From NCBI GenBank assembly GCA_022539475.1, contig VCMS01000086.1, forward strand, positions 62,001-126,000: a DNA stretch of 64,000 nt, given 5' to 3'. The DNA is from Gracilaria domingensis (Eukaryota; Rhodophyta; Florideophyceae; Gracilariales; Gracilariaceae). The notes beneath the pieces were generated by a model, which was given only the letters and a program-made list of their open reading frames with translations, made no database searches and was not told the origin of the DNA. The number at the start of each line of letters is the position of its first letter. Positions within the stretch are counted from its first letter, which is position 1. A program made the position numbers and the translations under genes. Shown piece after piece: positions 54,111 to 64,000 of this stretch.

Positions 54111-54801
54111 ATAGTTTGCTCGCGCTTGCCCAATCCCGTGTCGCCGTCCCCGTCGCGGTCGCCGTCGTATAGTGATTCATCGAGTAACATGCTGTGTCCG
54201 GCCTACATTGCAATCCCACAGCCGATTAATGTATAACATGCTCCACCTTCTTCAAACAGCCCTCATGTAATGAGCCCAGCGCCATATGACCCCTATTCAC
54301 GACGGACACCAGTTCACGACCCGACGTTCAGTCCTCAGCAGTGTGTCACGCCACGTCTGCGAAAGGCTTTGCATCCCTTGCACAGCAGCGCATGGGTCAT
54401 GCTACATTTTCGCATACATTTTGGACGGCTTGAACCGGTTCGAACTCGTATGCCCAACCACTATGAGCGTCGTATTGCGCGTCTGCTAGACAGCGTCGAT
54501 TCAGCTGCTGATAACAGCGTCACGACTAGTGAGCGACGAGGGCTTGACTGGCTGGCTGACACTGTTGTCCATCGTGCTGGGAGTTGAGGAAGATGCCATC
54601 TTCTTCAGTGCGAAGAAGCAAATGTACAATATTTCTAGCAGCGCTCGTGCTGTTCATTGCGTCCGATTTTCAATGTTTGTTTGCGTGGTCCGCAGCAAAG
54701 ATTGCTCTTCTTCACCTCCATGATATGCTCCCTTCTTCTCTGAATTAGGATCGCTAACTCTCTCGAACAAGCAGCGATATGCCGCGCGACACGAATAGGA
54801 G
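54111..54801. other. Spacer after the Harbinger relic
   Basis: No supported gene. The frame at 54,270-54,587 is not recognisable. A second Harbinger gene (Myb/SANT-like) would be expected near the transposase, but I cannot see one. Confidence 0.4.
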
Positions 54802-57450
54802 ATGGTCTTGCACACTCCGTCCAGCACGCACGGACTGTATCGACGCGCGAAATGTTCCGATCACGGCGTGGTCAGGAGAGATAATGTGTGCTATGTGGAA
54901 GACAAGTCATTACAAATCGATCAGAGAGCGCCGACGTTTGCAAAGATTAAACTAGCGTTGTCCGCATGCGTTCGGAGAAAGAGGTACTAGTTGCTGTGGT
55001 CAGACGTAGATGCGATGATTGTGAATCGGACTCTACTTTTGACTCACCTGATCGACAACTGATACGATCTAGCAATCACTGCGGACTGGCTCATGATAAA
55101 TGCGGGCGTCATTCGTTTCAAACGTCCCACGTCCACTGTTGGATTTCTCAGGGGCGTTTATGCGGCAAAAGAGTTTAATGCTATCGCTGACTTGATCAAA
55201 GCGCGTTTGAACACTTTTTCAACTCTGAACCGGATGTATAACAGCATGTCGGATACATTACGAAGTGGACGATGAACGTGTGTACGGAGCAGTACAGACC
55301 TAGTGATTTCCTCCTTCACATGGCCAGAAAGCTGTACGAGGCGACAGTCCCAGGAGCGATAGCGGTTGCGCATCTGTTAGACATTCTATCCTCCATGGAT
55401 GACAGGGACGACATTGAAGCGTTCTTTGGAACTCAGTGATTTCTGGGCACGTACAGCTGTCAATGCATACAAGACACGAATGAAGCAAGGGATTCGGATT
55501 ACAAACCACAGCATAACCGACGTCGCAGACTGAAGGAGGCATTGATTCTGATGTCTTCGCCATCGCGATATCGACATGTGAAGTTTAGATAGTACAGGAT
55601 GCCCCACTGGAAGGATACGTACGACAAGGAAGACTTGAATCGAAAGCGTCATTCGAGACGCCCATTAAAACGTTCAGCGACAAAACACCGCCTCCCTATC
55701 CCGCCGATCATAGAAACGGCAGAATAGCACAACGGAGCCCTCCGCCGGTTTGTTCCAGAAACTGATCTGAGTATGGCAAAGATCTGATGAAGAAAGCCGT
55801 GATCAGGGTTTGTTTCGCTCCAACATATTGGGTGGCGCACTCAGTCCGAAGTCTGCAGTACTGCAACCATCTAGATCACAGTCGCAGGAATCAACTCTAC
55901 CATCCGGTGATACTGAGCTGTCTCTTGGGCGTAGGTCTGCGTCTGTAGACAGTTCGAGGAGTCGCAGACCTCAAGGGGTCAGGTTTCCTCACAAAACCCT
56001 TCAACTTGTTTCAGAGGGCTTATTGTGACGGGATGGGGAAGTTCATTCAAGGGCTGTTGAGGTTCCTGAAGGGCCATCGGTGTCGTCTTACGGTGATTTG
56101 TTCCCAGGTGAAAAGGACAGGATACTGGTGAGTGGAACTAGTGTTAGCAAACAGGTTGACGGTCGGGGAGAAGCTTTCAGAGGTGATACATTTGGGGAGC
56201 CTTAGGCTGATGAGTCAGGTGCCATGAATGCTATTTCAACCAGTGGCACTGACTCGGAGAAGTTTAAGCAACAAGCGAAGGCACTAACATCTGAAGACTT
56301 AGAAGTGACATCAAGCCAGCTTTAATATGGGGCAACGGCGATGGATACAGATGGGAAGCATGTTAGACAGAACAAGCGCGGTTTGGACTGGTTGACATCG
56401 GAGTTACTTGCAGCTCGCGATGCCATCTCGAGGAAAGAATTACGAATGATTTTCGCGGAGACTCACCGGCCCGAGCAGCAAGAGATTCCGCTTCTAGAAA
56501 GACAAGATTCAGAATCTGTTGTTCAGGCCGTGAAAAGGATCCTTGCTGAACGCGAGCAGAAGCTCAAAGAAGCTCGAAGCAAGCTTAGCGCTACTATTAA
56601 GAATGTGCCAATGCAAGATCGTTCATCTCAGGCCTCGAAGCTATCAATGGGACGGTACGGAGAGAATCTAGACCAGCTCATTTAGGAAGGAGATGCAAAG
56701 CTGCACTCTCGAATAGACGAAGCCGAGCCAAATCGGGACAAGAAAACTACCATGATATCCAGTCATATGCAAGATCTGTGAGCTGAAGTGCATCGAGCAA
56801 TGATAGAGAAGATGGTCGAAATGACAGGGAAGGGAGATATGGAGTTTGAGCTTCTCCGAAAGGAACTTGAGAGGAGGAAACAACAAGTTCAGAGCTTGGA
56901 GGTAACCAGATCTCAACTCGTCGAAAGAAATAGAGATTGTGAGGCTGAGGCTTCGGAAATGAGGCTCGAGACGTTGGAGGCCACTCATCGCTATGAGCTT
57001 GAGATGTCCCATACTATTGCAAAAATCGAGCCTGGTAATGACTTCTCTAAGAAGCTTCACGACAACTTTAGAGAGACTGAGAATCTTTGTCAGCAGGTGT
57101 TACACTACCAGGATAAGCTATCCCATATCACTAGTACTACTGGAGTCAGTCAACGGCAAATCAAGGAATTGCGTGAGGCAGTGACCGGGGCCAATGACGA
57201 GTGGTCCCGACTACGACGAGAGACCGACTTGGCGAAGAAGAAGGGATGGTAGTCAGTTCGCCGTTTAGAAGAACTTGAAGATACGAAAATCAAGATGAAG
57301 CTGCCCACGGAGCCGGTAGATAACCTGAAAGACGTGACGGCTTTGAATCTGGCTCGTATAGAAATCTTGAACATGCTCGTTCACCTCGACACCGTTGAGG
57401 TGGTCCTGGAGGTCTCTATGGAACTACCCGAACAAGGGGCGTAGCAGGTA
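54802..57450 (+). pseudogene. Unidentified degraded coding block, possibly an old virus-like or mobile element
   Basis: On the plus strand, long stretches of protein-like sequence can be followed through this region. The first part (about 54,800-55,600) encodes globular, helix-rich sequence (for example GFLRGVYAAKEFNAIADLIK and DFLLHMARKLYEATVPGAIA); the second (about 55,800-57,440) encodes a hydrophilic, coiled-coil protein with long Glu/Lys/Arg heptads (ELLRKELERRKQQVQSLE). It is broken by roughly ten interruptions, mainly stop codons in the second part rather than frame changes. I do not recognise either protein. The position among transposon fossils suggests a gag-like or viral origin, so I treat it as a fossil. 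A dead host gene is the alternative. Confidence 0.4.
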
Positions 57451-58321
57451 GTCTTACGCCAGTGCAGAAGGCACGGCAGGTCGTCAAGGATACGATCGGA
57501 GGCATAGTTGCGAGCAAGGAGATGGGACCGTCAAGGCGATGTGCATACCCATACCCTACTCGCAGGGATCTGTCTAGAACTGGGACGGTGAGTTAAACAT
57601 CTCAGACACGTTCCACGAATTCTAACCGGGATGGCGATATTATTTCTAGGTCGTCGAGGTCCAGATCCTCAAATGGTTCTGGTGGTACTTTGAGATCCAA
57701 CATGAGAAGAATGTCACCGTCAGCATCAGCTGGTTCAAACCAGAACATGCACTGTTCCCCGCACAATATAGGAGAGGGTCAAAGTATCCGTGCTTCCGAC
57801 TTTTGATGTGGGAATCGTTGTATGTTTTTTCGGGCACAGGAGTGTGTTGCCCATTTGATTATTGAGTCTTATATGTGTGCATTTTGCCGATGCTACTAAA
57901 GTCTTCCTTCCTTATTAGAGAACTCATTTTGAAGAAGACTTGAGTTTGACTTGACTTAGAGAGAGCGATATCGTAGCACTGTCCCGGTATTTGGGGAATT
58001 CAATGTACTGTGTGGTATTACGGATGGTTCTAAACGGAGGCAGGGTGTTTGTCTAAACTTCGGAAGAAAACAACTTTTATTAGGGCGCTTAAGAGTGTGA
58101 GTATAACCTTGTTTTTCTACTAGGTCTATCGAGAATGAGTTTGCAATCTAGTCGTTCAGCATACTGCCGTCTCCCTTCCGTTTGAGTCGGTCCTCTTCTT
58201 TCGCCTCGGGATCCTACAAACGGCGTCAACTCTGAGGAATGACAGAGGCAGACTATCTACACCATATTGGGCAGATCTTGGGCAATGATACAGAGAACGA
58301 GGTCTGTTTATATCCGTCATG
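57451..58321. other. Gene-free stretch
   Basis: No supported frame on either strand. Nothing recognised. Confidence 0.45.
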
Positions 58322-58700
58322 TTACTTGTTACCTAGTTTGTCAAGGAAACACCGCAAACTTATCTCTGAAACACTTCGTTCCTCATCGTCTTCTGTCCTT
58401 TCCATTTGTGCTTGTAAAGCCGCAATGGCTTCTTCAGTTGCTTTTGTAAATCGCGAGTCTGCTTCATAGGCCTCAAAGCGCATTTTATCTCGCTCCGCCT
58501 CTTCAAACTCTTTAGCCGCCTCAGGGTTATGAGGCTTCAGTGCAGTTATAAACTGTCCACTCCAGAATGGCTCGGTTCCATTCCGGAAACTTTTTGCCGT
58601 TTTGCTCGCGGATGCAAAGTATCCCTTCCCCCAAAGCCATATCTACGAAGAGAAGCTCCCTAACCTTCTTCACTTCGTGCATCTGAATCTAACGCACGTG
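58322..58700 (-). pseudogene. Degraded coding fragment of unknown family
   Basis: Minus-strand translation shows protein-like sequence in two adjoining frames: VKKVRELLFVDMALGEG near 58,660 and a charged helical end, EAAKEFEEAERDKMRFEAYE, followed by more helix to a stop at 58,322. Heptad-like Glu/Ala/Leu spacing suggests a coiled coil. It is broken about once. It has no obvious family; it could be from an accessory protein of a mobile element. Too short for a start to be assigned. Confidence 0.35.
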
Positions 58701-59110
58701 TCGCAGGGGGTTCTAGAGCTGGATATACCTTCAAAAAGCAGAAGGCATACATAATATAGCTCCTTTTTTTGCTAATTCTTAAACGCGTGTGGATCCCCTT
58801 GCCCGAAAGCTTCGTAACGGGTCAACGCAGTTCCGTATTCACTTTTAAATGCGCTGTACTTACGTTTCAGCGTCCCTGCATCTCGAATATGGGGTATTCA
58901 TGCGGATTTGGACTGCTTATATCACTCTTTATGACACCCCCAGCTAGAACGCTAACTGTAATGGAACGTTTGGTTAGTCTCAATGTTAGCGCTAACGTTA
59001 TACAATTGATTCAAGAGGCTATCGTCTTTTTATCTGTACGGACCGTTTGGTGTCAACTTTTGCTTTGTGGTAGTTTTTTTTCAGCTACATAATGAATAGT
59101 AGCGGAGGAT
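58701..59110. other. Spacer before the chromovirus fossil
   Basis: Nothing recognised; overlapping short frames only. Confidence 0.4.
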
Positions 59111-59490
59111 CTGGCAGAAACCAGCGAGATCCAAGCCACAACCATGACCACGTTTTCGATCTCACTCTATCGTAATATACTTGGTAGCATCTTTGTCGAT
59201 TCGGACCGCCTGGAATTGGCCCTTTCGAAAAGGACAACCAGTCAAACTGGAACCCTTTGGCGATGCGGAAGCATCTGCCTTTTCGTCGTTAGTCGACGCT
59301 GTTACGTCTCCGCCTATCTTGGCAATACCCACTCCTGGGCTTCCTTATGAAGTGGATACTGATGCCAGTAAGTACCAAATTGGTTGTGCATTGTTTGAAG
59401 TCTCGTAAGAAGGCGAGCGCCGTCCAATCGGATACCGGTCTCGTTCTCTGAACGTGCACGAACGCAACTACTCAGTCTCTGAGAAAGAGT

Positions 59491-59923
59491 CCCAGAGAAA
59501 CACGTGGATATCCGCTTGATATTCCTTAGACATGCCTTGGATATCCGAGTGATTCTTCGGATATCCATCTGATTTTCGAAGTTGGATATACGACTTAAGT
59601 ACATAGGATACACGCTAATGCTTACAATATCCATACCAATGATATTTGTCTGATTTCTGGATGTCCGAATGATGTCCGAGCAATCCCAAGAGAAGCAAAT
59701 TTGGTTTTTGAAATCATTCGTCATATCTACTGTTATATCTTTCAAAGTAGTTGATGCATGTCTCAAGGGCATCAAAAGAGTATCATTTCGTACATCATCT
59801 TTCATATCTACTGGATGTCAAAGGGATATCATGGATATACGTAAGATATCCAGATGATATCCAAAAGACATCCGGATTTCAAATCTACGGGGTATCATTC
59901 GAGCATCTCTATACTTCTCTGGG
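59491..59923. mobile_element. MITE inserted in the chromovirus RNase H region
   Basis: The 433-bp insert begins CCCAGAGAA and ends TTCTCTGGG and is flanked by AGT on both sides (59,488-59,490 and 59,924-59,926). The interior is AT-rich and dominated by GGATATCC and related palindromic words (about a dozen GATATCC or GGATAT occurrences) and lacks coding capacity. A 3-bp target duplication and short inverted ends suit a PIF/Harbinger-type non-autonomous element. It must have inserted after the chromovirus arrived. Confidence 0.8.
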
Positions 59924-60195
59924 AGTGTCTCGCCGTTGTCTGGGCGTTAACCACGCTAAGACCCTATCTCATGGGGACCCATTTTCGGGTGCATACCGAC
60001 CATTCGGCCCTCTGGTGGCTCATGGAGATCTCCGAGCCCTCGGGTCGTCTTATGAGGTGGCGCCTCCGTCTATCGGAATTTGACTTCGATGTCAGGAACA
60101 AGAAGGGAACCCTGAACTTGCAGGCCGACTCACCCTCGCGTTTGGGAACTTCTGGTGAAACAGAGTCAGTCATCGACGATGAAATAGCATGATTC

Positions 60196-61461
60196 ATGAT
60201 GGAAGACCTGGAAGAGGAGACCGAGATTTTGGAAGACGTTTGCGAAGATATTCTCACCGCAGAACCGGCTGAACCACCGCCTGGTTCATTTGAGCCCATT
60301 ACGGCTGAAGAGCTTATACGGGAACAACACGAGGATCCTTTCTGTACGCAGATAAGGGCCCGCCTCAACAGGGGTTTTAAGCTACCCTTTGCCACCAATG
60401 ATCAGGGATTCCTTGTCAGGATTGTCGAAAAACGACCCCGAATTGTCGTTCCTCACTCCTTACAACGGAGAGTCCTCCACATCTCGCATTATGTGAAAAT
60501 AGGAGCTCACTGTGGTGGCAGTAAGTTGTACCTAACCCTCCGTAGGGATTTTTATTGGCCCGCTATGGCTTTCGAATGGTACGCAGTACGCCGCTCGTGC
60601 ACGGATTGCGCCAAGAACAACGTCAAACTGCGACGAGTTTCAAAGAAACTGAGGCTGTTTCCAGCTTCCGCTCCTCTAGATTTTGTCGCTATCGACTTTC
60701 TTGGTGAACTAATTCGGACTGCCCGAGGTAACCGATATCTCCTGGTTATTACCGACAGGTTTTCGAAACTCGTACGAACTGTTCCATTGAAACGGATTAC
60801 TGCGGCCGCGGTCGCTGAACCGTTTGTAACGCATTGGGTCTTTGTATACGGACCGCCCGTTCATCTGTTATCAGACAATGGCTCGCAATTTGCTGCGAAG
60901 TTCTTTCAGGACGTTTGTCGCATCTTGGATATCAAGAATTTGTTTACTACAACCTATCATCCCCAGTGTAATATGCAGGTAGAACGATTTAATCGTACTA
61001 TGCTTAACGCATTAAGATCCTACGTAGCGGATCACTCAAAGGATTGGGACCTGTACACTGACGCAATTACATATGCGTATAATACCCAGGTACATCGGGT
61101 CACGTCGTTATCGCCGTTTGAGCTCGTTCTTTCGAGAATACCGCCTCCGGTAGCAATTGAAGCTCAACCGACGTTATCGTCTACTCCTTCACCTCGGACG
61201 TACAGGGACACCTGTAAAAACTGGTTAAAGAACATTGTACCGGTTGCCCGGAAAGCCATGGAGAAGGCTCAACTTGCTTTCAAGAAGAATTTTGATCGCC
61301 GACTCCGCGGTAAGCGCCTGTGGTCACGGCTAACGACTTCGTCTTCGTACGAAAGGAATATTATAATCCTGAGAAGGAACGTCGACATAAGCTGTCTCCC
61401 ATCGCGGATGGACCGTATCGTGTTATCTCTGTCGCGCCCGACAGCGTCGTTCTCGACATAG
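60196..61461 (+). pseudogene. Integrase region of the chromovirus fossil
   Basis: Contains the HHCC zinc-binding region (HISHYVKIGAHCGG...CTDCAKNN), the DDE-type catalytic core (FVAIDFLGEL, LLSDNGSQFAAKFF and the QVERFNRTMLNALRSY helix) and the start of the C-terminal domain. Part of the fossil above. Confidence 0.75.
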
Positions 61462-62759
61462 ACGACCAGCACGAACGCATCTCGCGAGACTGCGTGGTTC
61501 TAGCTCCGACTTCAGACGACGCACAACCGTCGGCTACCCGTACCCAATCAGGGGATCCTACGCTACAGGACGAGCTGCAATCAGCCGACGCTCCGTCGCG
61601 CCCTGCAATTCTTCCGCACCCGGATCGAGGTTTATCGGATTGACCTCAGAGATTCATCTACTTTAACTTGGAATAACCCAAATAACTCTACACGAGTGTA
61701 TACACGGGTTACCCCGCCCCCCCATCTCCTAATGGAGCCCGTACTGTCACCTAAGTAGGGGGAGGGAAATGCAGTAACTTCAAACGCTTCTGTTGACACC
61801 CCGGTGCCGTCCGGTTTTCCACTTCCTGGAACCCCTGCGCCAACTGCTAGCACAGTGACTCCTACTGGAGATTCGCGAAATCTAGTTGCCAACGCTGGCG
61901 AGGTCCGCAACGGAAACGCAACCACTGCTGTGGAGATACGAGAAAGTGTTAACACTCGTTCCCGAGAAATTCAGAGACTCGCAGATACTGTACCCCAATC
62001 TGGGAAGTCGCACACGACGTCGCGCCATCGCGTTTTGAAGGAGAAACGTACTGTGAAAACAGTATCCGCCGATCCGGATCAACAGTCTTACGCGGATAAT
62101 TGACGCTGTGAAGCGAACCAGACTTGGCCTGGGTCAACTCATGTGTGAGTGGGTTTGAGAGAGTACCATTTCAATGGTTTCTCTTACAGGACTTGAAGTT
62201 TTTGTGAAGTAACACTCCGAGGAGTACAACCACATCGCGTGGAGAGTTGGCGCTTGGTTTTGAGGTTGCGCCGCCGCCGCAAATGTGCGGGAACGCATCT
62301 CTCCGATTTTTTGGGAAATAATCGTGTCAAACGCGCGCAGCGCGGGGACACAGCAATTTGTGGTTACTCTTAATGAGTGGCTGTCAGCCGCATCCACGTG
62401 GACGGCCGGACACGGCGTACTGTCGTCAGATGTGCCAGATCGTGGCGCCCCACCAATGGGAAACGATGGCAGATGGCCCGTGGCCGGGCGAACCGCCGCC
62501 CTGCATAGGAAGTGCGATTGGCATGCCTCTTCAGCAGAACGGTCACCAGGGTGAAGTCGAAAGACCCGTCAATCGGGAGCGCTACAACTCGAAGGTCTCC
62601 CTAGCGAGGGCCGTCAACGTTCAACCGTTGGACTCGACTGTTCGAGAGCTTTCAGGAGACCCTCTCACCTTGGAAAGAGAGCGCGTGATTCGCGAGTTAT
62701 AGTATCGCCGCAACGGGCGACCCCCGCGAAGCTCGCAGATAGAGGACAAACTCCATCGC

Positions 62760-63074
62760 TTGGAAAGCATCTCCGAGGGAGCTCCTAAATCTTTATTAGG
62801 CCCCTCGAGGCTGCCAATTTCAATGGGAATGGCTCAGCAGCCCACAAAGGCCCGCAACCGGGAATTGTATTCACAGGAATTTGTGATAGACCGCATAGTG
62901 CGCCATGCCGTGAACGATGGAGAAGTGCTTTATCAGGCCCGTTGGTACGGATACGCTCTTGATGAGGATACTTGGGAACCAATTGAACACCTACCGCGGT
63001 CCAAGGTCCTCGCCTATTATCGGCGCAAGCACTTAGCTTACCCTCCAGACTTGGATTCTGCCCAGGTAAGCTAG
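62760..63074 (+). pseudogene. Chromodomain end of the chromovirus fossil
   Basis: A typical chromodomain: FVIDRIVRHAVNDGEVLYQ, the aromatic RWYGYALDEDTWEP core and a C-terminal helix (SKVLAYYRRKHLAY). Part of the fossil above. Confidence 0.8.
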
Positions 63075-63501
63075 CCCCAAGGCTTCCTTGCCGTTGTCAA
63101 CCGACTGGCCTGCTCGCAGGATGAATTGATATCTGGTTAAAGATAGAAGAATCTCTGTGGGGAGGAACTCCAAGGGATGAAGAAAAAGATGTACTGCGGG
63201 TCACGGACGCCGATTTATCGGACTTGGCGAACTACCGTATTACGGGCCAACGCGAATTAACGCGGATATAATGTGAATGGATGCGAAGACGCACAGTTAC
63301 TCAGGGAGAAGGAACTCTGGAAGAAGAGTAATCGGAATCGATGAAAAAGGAAGAACAAGGATACCAGAACCCGGTTAAGAAGCAAGAAGTTACCGACTTT
63401 CGGGTTATTCTATGACAGAAGTTATACCACTAGTTGGGTTGTTGGTCCTCCAACGTTGCGTCGTCCGCACTCACTCAAGCGAGGTCGTCCCATTCTTGGG
63501 C

Positions 63502-64000
63502 TCACGGTAAACCCGTCGAGGGTCCCGCACCTCCCGTGTTCGACGGACCACCTTGAGAAGGACTCGCAAACGTTTGCGCACCCAGAATCATCAACTGGCC
63601 TAAGTCATACATGTCCGGTGGGACCGGTACTCCGAAGTTCAGGAGCTGATTACGCATCGCGATGGCACGCGGATCGATGTTTTCGTGGGAAGGGCCTACG
63701 CCCCAACCCGTGGGGGCCACTGGCAAGTTGCCTGCCCCAGCTTCTGGATTCGCTACCGTCCCAGGCGGCTGACCGACCAGCGCCTGGTTTTCTACCGTAT
63801 CATCCACCATTAGATCGTCCTCGTTGGCTGAGGGATTGTAATCATCGGAGAACATGAACCCAACCAGGTGACCCTCCGGGACAGCCCGGGGAATTTGTCG
63901 CAGAGCATGCGCTTGATCGCGTGACACTACGACACCCTCCCACGGGTCGTAATAGACAAAATCCACGGCTCCCGGATGCCTGCGCCCAGGTGAACGATCA
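63502..64000 (-). CDS. Open frame running off the right edge, unknown
   Basis: The minus-strand frame is open from the window edge to a stop at 63,502, so the start is outside. The product is acidic and Pro/Gly/Asn-rich, with a YDPWEGVVVSRDQAHALRQIP segment that looks protein-like, then a low-complexity tail (GGPSNTGGAGPSTG). It lies just past the chromovirus chromodomain in opposite orientation. It may be the gag start of another retroelement, an antisense ORF belonging to the chromovirus 3' region, or a host gene. I do not recognise it. Confidence 0.4.
   Translation of the reverse strand, partial: DRSPGRRHPGAVDFVYYDPWEGVVVSRDQAHALRQIPRAVPEGHLVGFMFSDDYNPSANEDDLMVDDTVENQALVGQPPGTVANPEAGAGNLPVAPTGWGVGPSHENIDPRAIAMRNQLLNFGVPVPPDMYDLGQLMILGAQTFASPSQGGPSNTGGAGPSTGLP

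Larger units (their letters stand above)
59110..63300 (+). mobile_element. Ty3/gypsy chromovirus fossil: RNase H, integrase, chromodomain
   Basis: The plus-strand 3' half of a chromovirus. RNase H (about 59,180-60,190, split by a MITE at 59,491-59,923) is followed by integrase (60,196-61,461 and beyond), a linker, and a C-terminal chromodomain (62,760-63,074). Chromodomain-bearing integrases target heterochromatin in this group. The gag, protease and reverse transcriptase parts are absent or lie elsewhere. It is broken, with several breaks. The LTR was not recognised. Integrase is well preserved, so the copy is not very old compared with the left-edge gag fossil. Confidence 0.8.

Noticed and set aside
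1-64000. CRISPR arrays, rRNA and confident tRNA genes
   Set aside because: No regularly spaced repeats of CRISPR form, no rRNA-like blocks, and no cloverleaf that holds up by eye.

Overview
The window looks like nuclear DNA of a eukaryote with mostly intron-less genes, set far apart among decayed transposable elements. Three things point to a red alga, probably a florideophyte of the Chondrus type: single-exon genes in small islands, a membrane-anchored carbohydrate sulfotransferase (sulfated galactans), and heavy Ty3/gypsy, Ty1/copia, DIRS-like and PIF/Harbinger debris. The lineage call is inference; no rRNA, tRNA or organelle marker was found.

Layout. 1-2.25 kb: a gypsy gag fossil on the minus strand. 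4.5-9.8 kb: three minus-strand paralogs for secreted Cys-rich (GCC2/GCC3-like) proteins, two with one frame break each. 13.5-14.5 kb: the sulfotransferase. 17.2-29.2 kb: a run of secreted proteins, namely a small Gly/Ala-rich protein, a Cys-rich 232-aa protein, a bacterial/archaeal-type secreted beta-propeller protein, a Cys-rich 278-aa protein, a RidA-fold protein with a signal peptide, and a Cys-rich protein with a Pro/Thr stalk. 29.8-30.7 kb: a foldback-like element with ~290-bp inverted repeats built from nested hairpins. 31-35.5 kb: two related membrane proteins (one broken) and a small secreted protein. 36.7-39.7 kb: an Asp/Glu/hydantoin-racemase family enzyme followed on the same strand by a protein that I read as a cyclodipeptide synthase (CDPS). 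40.8-64 kb: almost entirely mobile-element fossils.

The main discovery candidate is the 38,883-39,710 gene. Its Ser34, Tyr184, Glu188 and Tyr208 fall in the same local contexts as Ser37, Tyr178, Glu182 and Tyr202 of bacterial AlbC as I remember it, with identical spacing across the last three. CDPSs hijack aminoacyl-tRNAs to make diketopiperazines and are rare in eukaryotes. The adjacent racemase-family gene makes a two-gene pathway (cyclodipeptide formation, then alpha-carbon epimerisation) a testable idea.

Most host genes here encode exported or membrane proteins with clear signal peptides. Several have a TATA-like box 65-120 bp before the ATG. Starts were reassigned to the ATG that opens the signal peptide where the reading frame extended further upstream. 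Gene-poor stretches are listed with what, if anything, is visible in them.
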